DNA of 33,444 nucleotides from Sperchopsis tessellata. Lineage: Eukaryota > Arthropoda > Insecta > Coleoptera > Hydrophilidae. The position numbers and the translations under genes were made by a program. Below are positions 9,993 to 21,689 of the stretch, piece after piece (the first letter of the stretch is position 1; the number at the start of each line of letters is the position of its first letter). The DNA lies in contig JAWQRN010000236.1 of assembly GCA_033557685.1 (NCBI GenBank), positions 1 through 33,444 of the forward strand, read 5' to 3'. The notes beneath the pieces are model-generated. The model worked only from the letters and a program-made list of their open reading frames with translations. It made no database searches and was not told the origin of the DNA.

Positions 9993-11052
9993 GTTCTTCT
10001 ACCTGTTACTAATACATGTAAAATAACGATACATATAATCATATCTTAATTTAATAAAAAAAAGATAAATAATTTGGCTCGCGTTATAACGAATTCGCCT
10101 TCGCCGAACCCTCTACTATGAAGAAAATAAACTAACCTATACGTATTTCACCAGGTTAATGATTATTTAATTTGTCTTACACATAAAAGTACTAGTTTTT
10201 ATTGAAATAATAAACCTACTTAAAATTCCTTCCAAACTTTTCTAATTTTATGGCTCGATTATTATAAATAAATACCACTACTTACGTACTAATAATGTTT
10301 TTACTGTATATTATTTATATCTTATTATGATGTAAATTCTAAAACACCAACTGTGCAGCTTTCCGCTGTAATATAAATTAATAGTTTATTATCATATATG
10401 TCATGTGATGTATTCGTTCGCACAAATATGACATAAACTTAAACAACCAAACAATAAATAACTGTTTAGAATGAGTACTTACAATACTTACCTGACACTG
10501 TACGTATAATATTTATATTTGAACTTTAACAGTTGGTTCAAGCTAATAATTACGAGGTTAATAATATATTTGCATTTTAATATAATTATAATAACTTTGG
10601 TTATATAGGTATATACACACTTCATTGTAGTTATGGCTTTTCTGTACACTTCTTAGTAGCTATTGCTTTTTGAATTTTTAATGGCAGATTTATGAACAAG
10701 ATTACCCTCTTATCTCGCTGATATCTGAATGGATTATCTAAAAGACCACCTTTTCAGGTTCAATCTGGAGGGGATTAAAAGCTCAGATATTAACTTATTC
10801 TAGATGACAGCGAGCAAGCAGCATACTATGAATATATTCTTTATGCCATCAATATCGACAAAAGAGTGAATTTCAGTTATTTAAAATTTGATTGATTTTG
10901 AATATATACAATGCATGCAAATATGATATGTGAGAGCGTGAAATATTGTGAATAAAACGTATATGTTGTATCTTATATCGTTTCTCGTATACCTTGCGCC
11001 CTACAAACACGTATATACATACATTACTTAATTTTTTTATTTTTTATTATAA
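9993..11052. other. Long AT-rich unassigned stretch
   Basis: About 1 kb without a motif I recognise on either strand. Confidence 0.4.
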
Positions 11053-11176
11053 GCGATTAATTTGTGAATACTCTGTTAATCGAGTACTCGAAAATCGTGG
11101 ATATTCGATTAATCGACAAATCGATTATCGCCTTTCGCTTATAGACTAGTCGAAAAAGAAATAACCAATAGTCGAC
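11053..11176. repeat. Cluster of ATCGATT/AATCGA motifs
   Basis: Within 124 bases the words GATTAAT, TTAATCGA, TCGATTAATCGA, AATCGATTATCG and AGTCGA recur on both strands. Similar interleaved TAATCGA runs are found in subterminal regions of some hAT elements. No ends or transposase are seen nearby, so this is only a suggestion. Confidence 0.35.
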
Positions 11177-11675
11177 AGTACTAGTTATTACATCAAAAAA
11201 CTATATTACGTTATAATTATATATTTTGAATAATATATCTAATAAAACAAACAATTACACGAATAATGTAGTTCTTTGACAAAAATACTTTTAACATTTA
11301 GATATTGACTCAATTATATAACTATCTACATACATAGCCACGATGGTCGAAACTTGTTCGAAATTTAAATTTTATAAAATTGTAGCATGCTAAATGTTAA
11401 AAGACAAACAGTTACTGATTTACAAAACTTTATTTACAAAACGCATGGACATCTCCCAAGTGTACTTCCGTCCGCCAGGTAACCCTGTTTTATGACCTAA
11501 GTCATAAAACTAAGAAAACTGGAAAGGGGGACTAGCCAATGTATAAACAGCTACATTAAAACTGAGAGATTGTTTTTGCATTAATTAAAATACTTATTGC
11601 AGTCATATAATTCATCATTATAAGGCAGTTCTTTATACATAATAGTTTTATAAGAGATTCACCTAACACGTGAAC
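11177..11675. other. Unassigned DNA upstream of the mariner remnant
   Basis: May include deleted or scrambled 5' parts of the mariner-type element, but no transposase N-terminus or terminal repeat could be recognised. Confidence 0.35.
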
Positions 11676-12264
11676 GGCGAGTTTTCATGTTGATGGCTTC
11701 CTGAACAGGCAAAATTGCCACTATTGGAGTGACGAAAATACACATATGTTTCATGAGAAGGAGATGCATCCCAAACATCTCACTGTTTGGTGTAGATTTT
11801 GGGTTAGAGGCATCATTGGATCATTCTTCGAAGGCACTGCCGGGAATTCAGAAACAGTCAATGGCGAAAAGTATCGGGGCATGATAACCCAGTTTTTTGT
11901 GCCTCAAATAGATGGTATGGATCTCGAACAGGACGGTACCTCTTGCCACACATCACATGAAACAATGGCATTATGGCACGATACATTCCCTGGTCGTGTA
12001 ATCTCCCGTTTGGGAGACCAGAATTGGCCGCCTAGATCTTGCGATTTAACGCCTTTGGACTTCTTTCTCTAGGGTTATTTTAAGTCAAAAGTTTATGTCA
12101 ACAAGCCCACGGCCAACCAAGCCTTGAATGAGGAGATTAGACGCTGTATCACTGAAATCCTGCCACAGTTATGCTAAACCGTGATTGCAAATTTCGTCAA
12201 AAGAACGCAAATGTGACAGCAAAGTCGAGGAGGGTATTTATCAGATGTGTTGTTCCATACATAA
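11676..12264 (+). pseudogene. mariner-type transposase, C-terminal half
   Basis: The frame opens with SFHVDGFLNRQNCHYWSDEN and, after a shift, MFHEKEMHPKHLTVWC (11746 on). QDGTSCHTSHET holds the second catalytic Asp, and WPPRSCDLTPLDFFL holds the third. About 36 residues separate the two Asp residues, and an Asp at the third position points to the mariner side of Tc1/mariner. The usual residues before QDG (MWFQ) are deleted. A TAG at 12070-12072 replaces the Trp of the common FLWGY block. The reading then continues in frame (GYFKSKVYVNKPTA...) to a stop at 12262-12264. The first catalytic Asp and the DNA-binding domain are absent. The right terminal repeat probably ends near 12374 in CGCGCTTGTTGGGACACC. 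Confidence 0.9.
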
Positions 12265-12374
12265 TTTCCACATGTTTATTTTACGATTTAATCAAGATTT
12301 CTGTATTTTCTCAAAAAATAAAACTGTGTTTTATTTAAAATTTAAATTTTCCGCGCTTGTTGGGACACCTTTAA

Positions 12375-13689
12375 TATACTGTAATACAACTAATAATTGA
12401 TCTATTAGAGTTTTATAAATAATCCTTTAAGTACTGCAAGAACACTCAAGAGGTACTAATTTGATACAAAACTGCTGTATACATGACTTTTATATGATAG
12501 ATTAGTTTTCTAAATCTATGTCCATTGAAGCCATTTAGTTGTTGTGTATGAGTTTTCTGTGCAATATGGTTGCGGAAGTATTTACAGAACTTTTATAAAC
12601 CAATATCTGCCTCTTGGGATCTTAAAAGATTTGTTTCATGTTATGTACTATACCTTGCCCTATGCCAATAATAATTCTATACTATGAGGTATATTATTGC
12701 CTGCTTTGTCAGAGAAGGAACGTAGTGATTCTTCTTCGTCGTAATAAAAAACAAATACATACCTCACCTCACACGTAAATATATAACTGTGATTAATTTT
12801 ATCTCAGATTAAATAAATACGAGTTCCTAAATCTGACTAACATAAAACGAACCTAACCAGAAACCATTAAACAATAAACCAGTACATATCGGTTATCAGA
12901 CGTTGTTTTATGGGAATTATGTAGCTATACTTTCTATGCCACGCATACTGATTTTAAATTTTGTTCTTATAGGACGTTCACAATTAATTATTATTTAAAT
13001 ACAATAAAATTAACTTTCATTTAATTTTCTCACGATTTATAAGTGTTCATAAAGCAATCGAAGCAAACTACTAGCTAAAGAGAAATTTATTTATTTGCCT
13101 TCTGTTTTCCCTTCAGTTCTTTTAGGTTACACGAGAGTTTCTCTCATACTAAAAATATAATAATTTATTTAAATATACCAAAATCCTCAAATTGGTGCTT
13201 TACAATGGATTAATAAACTCAAAAATACATGCCTAAATCTTTTTTTCTTCATGTAAATATACAAAGATGCTCATTATGTATATGCAGTATATTATATATT
13301 ATTATTTTGCGTCGTTTTCGCACATATTCTAGTCAAACACACATATTATAAACTTCCACCAGAATAATGACTGCTTAATGATTTAACACAGTATTTATTT
13401 TAAGTTTCAGAAAAGATGGTTTTTATATTCTTGTAAACAATAATTGTTGTTCAGGTACTGTGTATTCTAGATTTTTGATAAAAAGTCTTAACATACGAAA
13501 AAGCAAAGAAAATAACTTAGATAATTGGTAGTTGGTATGTTCAATTAATCCGCAACGTTTAGCTATATTCCATTAAATTAATGAAAATATACCCATTGTA
13601 TTGTATTGATACACAAAATCCAGTTTTATAAACTCAAATAAGGATAGCCACGCATTTCTTACTTGTACCACATTTCTAGTTTCGTATAA
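12375..13689. other. AT-rich unassigned stretch
   Basis: About 1.3 kb with no open frame of note and no motif I can name on either strand. Confidence 0.4.
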
Positions 13690-13888
13690 TCTCTTTCTTC
13701 TATTGCGTTAAAGCTCGACTTCGAGCATTGGCCTCATCTAGTGTTCGCCACCAAACTACTGTTTTACTGACAGTTGTCTTCCAGTTCTGTAGCACACGAA
13801 TGTTCTTTGCATCCTCAGCAATACTGTCTTCCCATCTCTTTCTGAGTCTGCTCACTGTGATCCTTTGAGAGCTCTTCTAAGTGTTCTT

Positions 13889-14886
13889 TTCTCTTGGCTA
13901 AAAAGATAGTGTTTTTTTTAAGGACAGACAAATTTTTCATGGTAAACAAAAACTGTATTTAAAAATACATTGCCAATTTTGTTCCATTACCTTTTGCCAT
14001 CTTTCAGGCAACTTCATGATTCCACGCCCAAAAAAAGTACGTTTCACCCAAGCTGCAAAAAATTTTGACGAGTGAGTAAACATGTATGTGGTCTAGCATT
14101 AGCATTGTGAAATACAACACCTTTGCGATTCATCAATTCTGGATGCTTCTATTTGATGGCACATTTTAAACTCAAAACCCACAATACCTTTGAAATCCCG
14201 CCAGACTGACAGTATAGCCTTTCTTTGGTGACTACCTGCTTTTGATGTGCTTTGAGTAGGTTAATCACGCTTGTTCCACGATCTTTTTTGTTCGACGTTG
14301 TTGTAGACGATCCATTTATCATCGTCAATTATCATACGTTTCAAAAATTGAAAATTTTCTTCACGTTTCAAGAGATAATCGAGATGTCAATGCGCTTAGT
14401 TTGATGGATTTCATTGAGTGCATGTGGCGCCCAAATATCGAGCTTCATAACTTATCAAAATTGTTTTAAATGGTTTCAAACTTTCGATTTCTATATGTTA
14501 AGATTCTCTGCAATCTCTTCAACTTTGATTGGTCTGAGCGCGGGGCATCTTTAACATCAAAATATCTAGACTGAAATTTAGCAAACCAGTTCTGATACTG
14601 TTTTAGTTTTAGTTTTAAGAGATCTCCTCCATACACATCAAGTAAGTTTTTTATGAGCTTGCACAGCGTTTTATCCTTTTCGAAAGTAATACAGGACAAT
14701 AAAACCAAAATGTTTCTTTTTATCTATTTTGAAATCGACGGCAAGCAATCAATTGTTAACGAAGTTGTGCACATCCTCTTTTAAAATAAGCTTTAACTGT
14801 CAGCTGTCAAACTGCGTAATAAATTTGCGGTTTGATTGAAGTTGCATTTTAAAACATATATGTTCATTACTTTGTGGCCAACCCAA
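13889..14886 (-). mobile_element. mariner transposon, internally deleted and decayed
   Basis: The right end reads, on the minus strand, TTGGGTTGGCCACAAAGTAA and is flanked by TA (14887-14888). The left end near 13889 has a partly matching CTTGGCTAAAAAG. Inside, the minus strand 14708-14466 encodes the mariner helix-turn-helix (NWFAKFQSRYFDVKDAPRS). Further on are WAPHALNEI and then KHPELMNRKGVVFH followed by NANARPHT. The common motif there is HHDNARPH, so the second catalytic Asp is replaced by Ala (GCT, read from 14103-14101). At about 1.0 kb it is shorter than the usual 1.3 kb; a central part around the first Asp is scrambled or missing. It lies inside the non-LTR element 13690-16030. Confidence 0.85.
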
Positions 14887-15449
14887 TACAAACTTCAACC
14901 TGTTTAGTCTTATGTACAATTATATTGTGGGTGGTTTGAAGTGTTGATATATCTCGTGGTTATATTCCGTTCTCTACACTCCGTTGTCATTCGTTGGTCT
15001 CAACATTTACCAAAGTATTTTCCTCTTGGAGGCTCTTCCACTCTCTTCCTTGTAAAAGTTCCTGATTCGCATTCGTAACGTAGAATTTGTGGAATTATTA
15101 TTTTATATATACGAAATTTGGTACTTCTATGGACATCTCTTGATCTGAATGTCTACAGCAGAGAATAATACATCATCTTGGTCAGCTTCATTTACCTATT
15201 GGTATATTTGCTCTTAGGTAGGTGAAGTCTAGAAAAACCTCGTCTCATCATGATATTGTGTCTCATCTGCTTGGTTCAATATTTTTGTTATATCTATGTT
15301 TACATATAACCTCACGTCTATTGCACTAACTGTCTTTCAGTTATTTGTATTCCTCTTTAAGGTATATAACAGACCGTGCGATATTATCGATATTGTCATC
15401 GAGTGCTGATATCTGTATAGATTTATTATAAAGTAGGCGTGCACCATTT

Positions 15450-15746
15450 GCCGTCTCGTAGCTCTGTGGCTAAGTACTAAGCGTGGGGTCTCGTGTTTCG
15501 AGTCTCAGAGGCGGTCGGCTTTTTGTGATTAGGGCAAAGTCTTTGTAGTGCTCGTCTTCCGGGAGGGACGTAAAACGATGAGTCCCGTGTATTGTGGGTA
15601 CAATGAAGCCCACGTGCACTTAAAAGAATCCAATTTCAGTTGGAACAATGGATGCGGAAAAATTTCCAGGTGAGGGAGCCTAATCCCTGGCGCCGGTGAT
15701 TGGTCATAGCAGTGGAAATAGTCCGACGTTAAACAAATAAATAAAA
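15450..15746 (+). mobile_element. tRNA-derived SINE, copy 2
   Basis: Starts with GCCGTCTCGTAGCTCTGTGG, holding an A-box-like segment (15459-15472). A B-box-like GTTTCGAGTC lies at 15494-15503. The body shares blocks with copy 1: GTGCTCGTCTTCCGGGAG, GGATGCGGAAAAATT and CTAATCCCTGGCG. The tail is AACAAATAAATAAAA. Flanks gcgtgcacca (15437-15446) and gtgtgaacca (15748-15757) match at 8 of 10 positions, a plausible target duplication. It lies inside the minus-strand non-LTR element, between its LERAIRK block and its NKSIQ block. It is about 50 bp longer than copy 1. Confidence 0.88.
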
Positions 15747-16030
15747 TGTGTGAACCACCCATCATCATTTTCCTTATAGCACGTTCCAGAACTAATTTGA
15801 GCAATACTGGAGATCATCTGTATCCCTGCTTTAACCCCGTTTTATTTAAAACATTTCAATTAGTTTGTTTTGGATGCTTACATGTATTGATGTATCAGTT
15901 GTCTTAAGCTTGATTAATCTTGCCAAACTCAAGCAAGATTTCGTACAGCTTAATCAGTTGCATGCCTGATGAAAATCTATTAATATTTGGTAGATGCCGT
16001 TGTTTTGCTCCAAACCATAATACAGTATTT

Positions 16031-16478
16031 GCTTGAAAGAACAATTGGGTTTTTTTCTGCTCTGAATTTTAATTTATAAACTCCACTTATGTTGTTTGCG
16101 TAGGGCTTTAATTTTTTGCAGCGTACAGACATGTTCAGGAAAATAGTAGTGCTGCTTCGTTTTCATAGCAAATTGAAAATTTCAATAATTTCTTTAGTAT
16201 ATTATGTTTATATTTTGGCTAGATTATCAACATTTGACTCTCATGCAATTTATATTGGCAATATTAAGATTACTATGTACAGTGGCGTTTCCCTTATTTA
16301 TTGGTATAAAGTGTCACTTTTGAGCTGTTCATTAAAATAGCAGTGGTGGTAAACTTTTGAGTTTTTAACCTAAAATAAATAATTCACCTTCAAATTTTTG
16401 ATAATTTATATTGCAATAAGTAAGTTAATTAATATTTAATCATGAACGTGTTATTAACTTTAACTAGATTTAACATTA
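16031..16478. other. Probable 5' flank and terminal region of the Tc1 element
   Basis: TACAGTGGCGTTTCCC at 16279 and CATTAAAATAGCAGTGG at 16331 resemble Tc1 ends. The second string is echoed in complement near 17500 (CTGCTATTTTCATG). The element boundaries are not clear. Confidence 0.3.
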
Positions 16479-17459
16479 ATGGATCGATACAAACACTGCA
16501 GTCGAAAAAGAACGGAAACTAATATTAAACTTGTTGAAAAATGGAAAAACGTAGAAATTTATTCAAAATACATTTAATTGCTCGACAAAAATGATTGCTA
16601 GTGCAAACAAATATAAATATACAAAAGAAAATCGTGGTGAAAAATTTAAAGCTATTCGTGCATTAGATCGTCAAATCATTCGTCTTGCAAAAAATAACCC
16701 GTTTATGACTCAAATAAAAAAGAGTAAAACCTTCCTATTAGCTCACATTCAATTAGAAGACAGATAACTAAAGAACATTTGAAAGCAAAACGTCCTAGAA
16801 AGGTTCCTCTATTGAATCCAAAACAGACAGCCAAAATAATATTTTTTGTACGAGGGCATATTAATTTACCAACATCAAAATGGGGGAATATACAGTGGAC
16901 TGTTGAAACAAAAGTTGTTCTATTTAATCGTAGTATAAACCAAACACATGTAAGATGGTCCCCTTTGCAAGAATATAAATCAAAATAGACAACAAAGACA
17001 ATCAAACATGGTGGTTGTAGTGTCATGTCATAGGGATGTTTTTTTTTTGATATGGCACAGGTCATAGTTATTGTATTAAGGAAATGCTGACTGCTGTTGT
17101 ATATAAACATATTTTATAGAATGTAGTGTTACCTTTGAAAATAAATGCCTTTAAGATGGGTCTTTCAACAAGATAACAACCCGAAGAATATAAGGCAAAA
17201 GATTGGTTCACTGAAAATAAATTCAACGTTATGGTTTGGTCACCACAATCACCAAACCTAAACCATATAGTGAATTTATGGGTGGATGTGTAAAAGGCAG
17301 TTTCCTTGTCAAATCAGAAAAAATAGAGAAGATTTATGGCAAACCATTGAAACAGCTTGGAAATCAATTAGTGTTTAACGCTGTCAAAATTTGGTAGAGT
17401 CGATGCCACGTAGATGCGAAGATATTGTACGAAGAAACGGTTATACGACCAAACATTAA
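16479..17459 (+). pseudogene. Tc1-like transposase with two catalytic residues lost
   Basis: Starts at ATG 16479 with MDRYKHCSRKRTETNIKLVE, and the stop TAA is at 17457-17459, close to the normal 340-codon length. The family order is kept through frameshifts: helix-turn-helix (MIASANKYKYTKENRG), RALDRQIIRLAKNNPFMT, KAKRPRKVPLLNPKQTAK, then WTVETKVVLFNRS. The first catalytic Asp of WTDE is Val here (GTT, 16902-16904). FQQDNNPKN keeps the second Asp (17172-17174). SPNLNHIVNLW has Val in place of the catalytic Glu (GTG, 17270-17272). The end, SMPRRCEDIVRRNGY, is well preserved. This family is distinct from copies A and B. Confidence 0.92.
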
Positions 17460-18639
17460 TCAATTACTAAATAATTTGTAATAGGGTACTGTTTTTATTT
17501 TGAAGAACTGCTATTTTCATGCACTCTGCAAACTATTGTGCAAATAAATTTTTAGTTAAATTTAATTAAAAAGGTCATTAATTACATGAGTGAATAACAT
17601 ATCACCCAAAGTTTCAATATTAAATGATATACTTATTTGTTTTTTTTTTGTCTAGAAAAAATATCCAAAATTATATATTTTAGCATACATTTTGACATGT
17701 GCTTTTTTTAAATTTCGATTTATTTTAACTTGCTTCTTGAGCTTTATCAGAAATTTTTATCGTTTTTGAAAATGCCTGTATCTGTTTTATTTTAGCACCC
17801 AGTAATTCGTTTTTTTTTTTGTTAATAAGCTTGGGCGTTTTGTTGAAAACGCGACTTGCTCACTGAAACAACAGGTCGACCATTACCAAGAGACTCCTTT
17901 ATTGTAGGTTCTATTGCATTGTATTTTTATAGGAATATATGCACCGGTATGCATTGCCGATCTGCATAAATAATGTTCTACTACATTTTCTTTTCATTTA
18001 CGTAATTTGCATACTAGCTTGTCCCGATAGCGACACACTGTTTGGGGGACACTGTCCTAGAGTGTTAAACATCCGATATCTAAAAATTAAATGTAAAGAG
18101 CTATATAAAAAACGTTAACTAATTAAAAAATTTAAATTTCTTAAGTGAGTCTCATTTGAACTCCGGAGCTTGTTATTTTTTTTTAAAGTTAATTTAAAGT
18201 TTAACTATGAGTAAGTGTTTTGGATTCTTGACATTTCCAAATTAAAAAGCAGTTTACACTTTCTGTCTGCATATTTTAATCGTTAATTATATATAAATCT
18301 GTTTTGATATTCTATTTATTTTTTGTTCAGAGATTTTTCTGTTTTTAGAATAGTCGAGTTCGTAAATTTCATAAAATTTACTAATTTATTTTAAATGTTT
18401 ACATGAATATGACCGTTAAAAGTATACAGTATGTATAACAATCATAAAAAAATACTAATATAAACAAATTACATACAGCACAGATATAGTTGAAATTGTA
18501 TAAACAAAATTATACATGAGTCAGGCAAAAAATCATAGAAGTTATAAAAATTATAGGGCATGAAACACAGGGAACGCAAATAATTATTCAATCTTACAAG
18601 GGGAGGTTGCACGCACACAAGTCGGAAGGTGATTAAAAT
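17460..18639. other. Unassigned AT-rich stretch
   Basis: Contains a short minus-strand reading at about 17930-17825 (AIEPTIKESLGNGRPVV, then a stop after about 30 codons) that looks coding but that I cannot place. Nothing else stands out. Confidence 0.35.
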
Positions 18640-19560
18640 GCCTGGTACCAATTAACCTTTCACCCGTACACTTTAGTCAGTGCTTTGTTGTTGGTTTTAA
18701 ACCCGTAGTGGTGCACATCATTGTGGTACTGGTGCAAGCACAAATTAGATCTAGTTTCGCAGATCTTTAGTAACACATACATGGCTGGGAGAATCATTAT
18801 TCCCAAAGAAACAAAAAAGGGCTTGCAGTGATCACGATGAGATGCACGTACATCTACTGCAGAATCGAAATTGTCTTCAGATACACACCAGGAGCACCAC
18901 CCCACTCGGCCAAACAATAACGCAATCAAATATGTAAAATTATGTCAATCTAGTGGCCCCGTCACCCGAAACCTTACGGATCTTCCGTATACAGTAAACA
19001 CCAGAAGCCAACCTGGAAGAGATCGCCTCGATGTTATTTCATACAATTCAGAGATGAGATTAGGTGAATGCCCAGGAATCATTATGCTGTCCTGAATATC
19101 CGAAATGTTTGGAGGGTCTTTTGGAAACGTTTTGTTGAGTTTGGATTTGTTCACAGTTAGTTTATTTTCTTGGGACCACTTCTCCGTAAGCTGTGAAGCG
19201 TCAACCAACCTGACATCAGCCTTCGCTTTAAAATTACCTCTAAATCAATGATGACCATTAAAAATAGGAAAGGTCCAAGAATGGATCCCTTTGACACTGC
19301 GCTCTCTATACCTCTAAGCCCACTTTTACAGCCGTCAAAATTACACATTATATCCGGTTTGTTAGGTACTCTAATTACTCGTATTTCTCGGTGATTCAGT
19401 TTGTCCATTAAGTGTCTATGGTAGACGCAATGGTAGACGCAAGCAAAGGTTTTGGTGAGGTCTATGAAAGCCCCATGAAAAATATCATAATCATATAATG
19501 ATAATTTATCAACAATTTATTATATCCAGGTAGCCAACCGAGGATTACCTGTATATATCC
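18640..19560 (-). pseudogene. Jockey/CR1-like RT pseudogene
   Basis: Leftwards from 19500: FHGAFIDLTKTFACVYH (decayed motif A), MDKLNHREIR, then DGCKSGLRGIESAVSKGSIL for the usual GVPQGSxLGP. FLFLMVIIDLEV follows. The FADD active-site block is deleted, and the reading goes straight to VDASQLTEKWSQENKLTVN. After a gap, RDHCKPFFVSLGIMILPAMY (about 18820) and HNDVHHYGFKTNNK form the thumb/C-terminal region ending near 18660. The loss of the catalytic block means this copy cannot work. No poly-A or simple tail is evident. Confidence 0.8.
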
Positions 19561-19749
19561 TTTTAAGACGATTCACAATAATGCCGCATGCCTGTGTGTT
19601 GGGATTCCCCGGTCTGGCTGGGGAAGTACCACGACAACTAGACTGGTTGGTACTCAAGTGATTACGTATTTACCGAGAAGCTACGAAGTACATCTATTAA
19701 ATCCAGTTTTACTATTCAGTCCATATATTCTTTCTATTTAATATTTTTA

Positions 19750-19754
<5 letters not shown>

Positions 19755-19803
<49 letters not shown>
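19755..19803. repeat. (AT)n microsatellite
   Basis: About 24 uninterrupted AT units immediately before the Tigger copy. Such tracts are variable between individuals. Confidence 0.97.
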
Positions 19804-19806
<3 letters not shown>

Positions 19807-19809
19807 TAA

Positions 19810-20684
19810 TAAAAAAGAAGTGCAGAAAAGTAATCTGAATATAATGCTAAAAAGGCACGCAGATTTATCACCTTTGGAAAGAAGATGGAGGTGATTAGAA
19901 TAATGGAAGGTGGATAATTTCAAATGTATGTAGAAGTATGAATTTATTATTACCATCATCGACTGTTACTACCATTATGAAAACTGTAAATAGGATAAAA
20001 TAATCTGCATCACAATCTACGGCGGTAAATGCAAAACAAATAAGTTATAACTTTTTAAAAAAATGGAAAAATTATTATCATTATGGGTGGATGACTTAAA
20101 TCATAAACATTCTTCGTACTCTGTTATAACTGGTGGTGACAGGGGACACTTAAAAAAAATAATTAAAGATTATTCGCGATCATTTGATATTTTGAAAGGC
20201 ATTACTAACATCAAGGCAGCTTGGAACGAAATGTCAGCAAAGTGTCTAAATGGAATATGACTTCGAAGAATTAGAGCATGCGTAGAATGTTATTGAAGAC
20301 ATTAGCTGGCTTGGTGGATTTGGACAATGTTACAGCTAAAGATATGACAGAAGTTTTAGAGAGCCATAAACAGTCGCTCTCCAATGGAGACTTAGAAGAA
20401 TTAATCAAAGAACTAAGTCATCAACATTCAGAGGCAGAAAAAGAAAATGAAGAAGATCCTCTAAGAGTTATAAAAACGGCGTATTCTTTCAACCATATAA
20501 ACCTTGACTGATCACCTCTGTGAGATACACCACAATTGGGAAAGCAGTGCAAAAGTAAAAAGGAGTGTTATTGCATCCATTGGACCTTATTCTGAACATC
20601 TTAAAGAAAGTAAATGAAAATCTAGATGTTACTTTTTTCAAAAGAGATACAAGAGATCCGAAACGGGGAAATTTTTACAATTAA
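19810..20684 (+). pseudogene. Tigger transposase deletion derivative
   Basis: The first part aligns closely at the DNA level with the minus-strand copy at 3925-4272: RRFITFGKKMEVIRIME, the string ACTGTTACTACCATTATGAA, and MEKLLSLWVDDLNHKHSS. At about 20135 the reading jumps to the C-terminal region: NIKAAWNEMSAKCLNGIW, LDNVTAKDMTEVLESHKQSL, EELIKELSHQHSEAEKENE, and finally DVTFFKRDTRDP near 20660. The whole catalytic domain, including all three acids, is missing. The copy is therefore an internally deleted derivative. Internal stops occur in the N-terminal part. Ends are not clearly defined. Confidence 0.88.
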
Positions 20685-21382
20685 ATATACATTTTATATA
20701 TTAATTTGTAAACTTCACATATAATATTGTTATACCTTCATGTGCCACGACGAGGCACCTTACTCAGAACCTCCCATTATAATTGGGTTCATTTTACGTT
20801 GATTGGTATACGCCGGTTCATTTAGGATCGAAAATGAACGGAATCATTAAAATTATCAATTTATAAGTTATATAGATTGGCCCGACATCGAAATGTCGGT
20901 AGGAGACAACCGCGTGTTTGTTTACATTTACTTACGTTACAGTACGAATATTTTTAATTATTAGAAACAACAACCTATGATGCAGAAAAAGATGTCGAAA
21001 GTGAAAATATGTACCAGATGCATTTCTGAGTTCCACTCGTCTTCAGTGACACTGAGTTCCACTTGTGCACTCCGAATACGTACTGCACCATAAGCGTTGT
21101 TTTTGTATATATGTCTAGGTCTGGTTGACTACGAGAGGTAAGCATCAATATCAGAGTTGCATCGGACGAAATTGATACGTTATTTACAACATTTATCTAC
21201 ACATAATATATAACTATGGTGAGAATTAATATAATATTAATTTATAAGTTGTTTGATCAATCGATAAATATTTGTTTTTTTTTAATTTGATTCGCCTCAG
21301 CACATGCCATTTAGTTTAGAGCTAATTTTTGTAATTTGATATATTGTATTTTTTCGATTTAATTTCAAGCCCCTGCGATTTT
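20685..21382. other. Unassigned DNA
   Basis: Holds a small hairpin CCGACAT/ATGTCGG at about 20882-20898 and a repeated word GAGTTCCACTYGT (21028 and 21053). No coding motif was found. Confidence 0.4.
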
Positions 21383-21472
21383 TCGCCGGGACTGGGAATC
21401 AAACTCGAGCCACCACGGAGTCGCATAGTTGAAGCCCCATCACTCTAACCTATACTGCTACCGAGGCGCTTA
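21383..21472 (-). mobile_element. tRNA-like SINE head
   Basis: On the minus strand GCGCCTCGGTAGCAGTATAG leads into an A-box-like TAGCAGTATAGGTTA (21460-21446). About 40 bases later comes a B-box-like GAGTTTGATTCCC (21406-21394). Spacing and words fit a tRNA-derived pol III promoter. The sequence is not a well-paired tRNA, so I call it a SINE head or tRNA pseudogene. It differs from the family at 8771 and 15450. Confidence 0.55.
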
Positions 21473-21689
21473 AAATATCGATAAATATGTTCTAGAAGAA
21501 ATATAATACACAAAAAATATGCACAAGAAACATAATATTCAGACAAATACAATATAACATGAACACCTACATACAAACACATTAGAGCAAACCCATACAT
21601 GAAAAGAACCTGCATGCATGCGAGTTAAAAAAGAGTGGTTAGAATCAAATGCAAAAACACCCAAACTAGAACATCTCCACAGCCAAAAA

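Larger units (their letters stand above)
13690..16030 (-). pseudogene. Non-LTR retrotransposon RT, interrupted by a mariner and a SINE
   Basis: Reading leftwards from about 16030: LIDFHQA (decayed motif A) and KLYEILLEFGKINQA. Then TGLKQGY (motif B, usually GLKQGD) and KLVLERAIRKMM. A SINE (15450-15746) interrupts. The element resumes with NKSIQISALDDNIDNIARS, where the usual YADD active site reads ALDD. Then come FTYLRANIPIG, SRDVHRSTKFRIYK and NHEIYQHFKPP. A mariner (13889-14886) interrupts next, and the C-terminus RLRKRWEDSIAEDAKNI with TVSKTVVWWRTLDEA ends near 13690. The enzyme would copy element RNA into DNA at the target. The 5' part with the endonuclease is not visible. Stops and frameshifts are frequent. 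Clade is not certain. Confidence 0.85.

Noticed and set aside
16703..17110. 135-codon minus-strand open frame
   Set aside because: It is antisense to the Tc1 transposase pseudogene, which has clear family motifs on the plus strand.
19590..19640. Hairpin TTCCCC...GGGGAA as a regulatory RNA
   Set aside because: A six-base stem alone is too short to support a claim.
19747..19959. Minus-strand frame through the TA repeat
   Set aside because: Made of IY repeats from the microsatellite and antisense to the Tigger copy.
21383..21472. Functional tRNA gene
   Set aside because: Pol III boxes are present, but the acceptor and anticodon stems do not pair well; better read as a SINE head.
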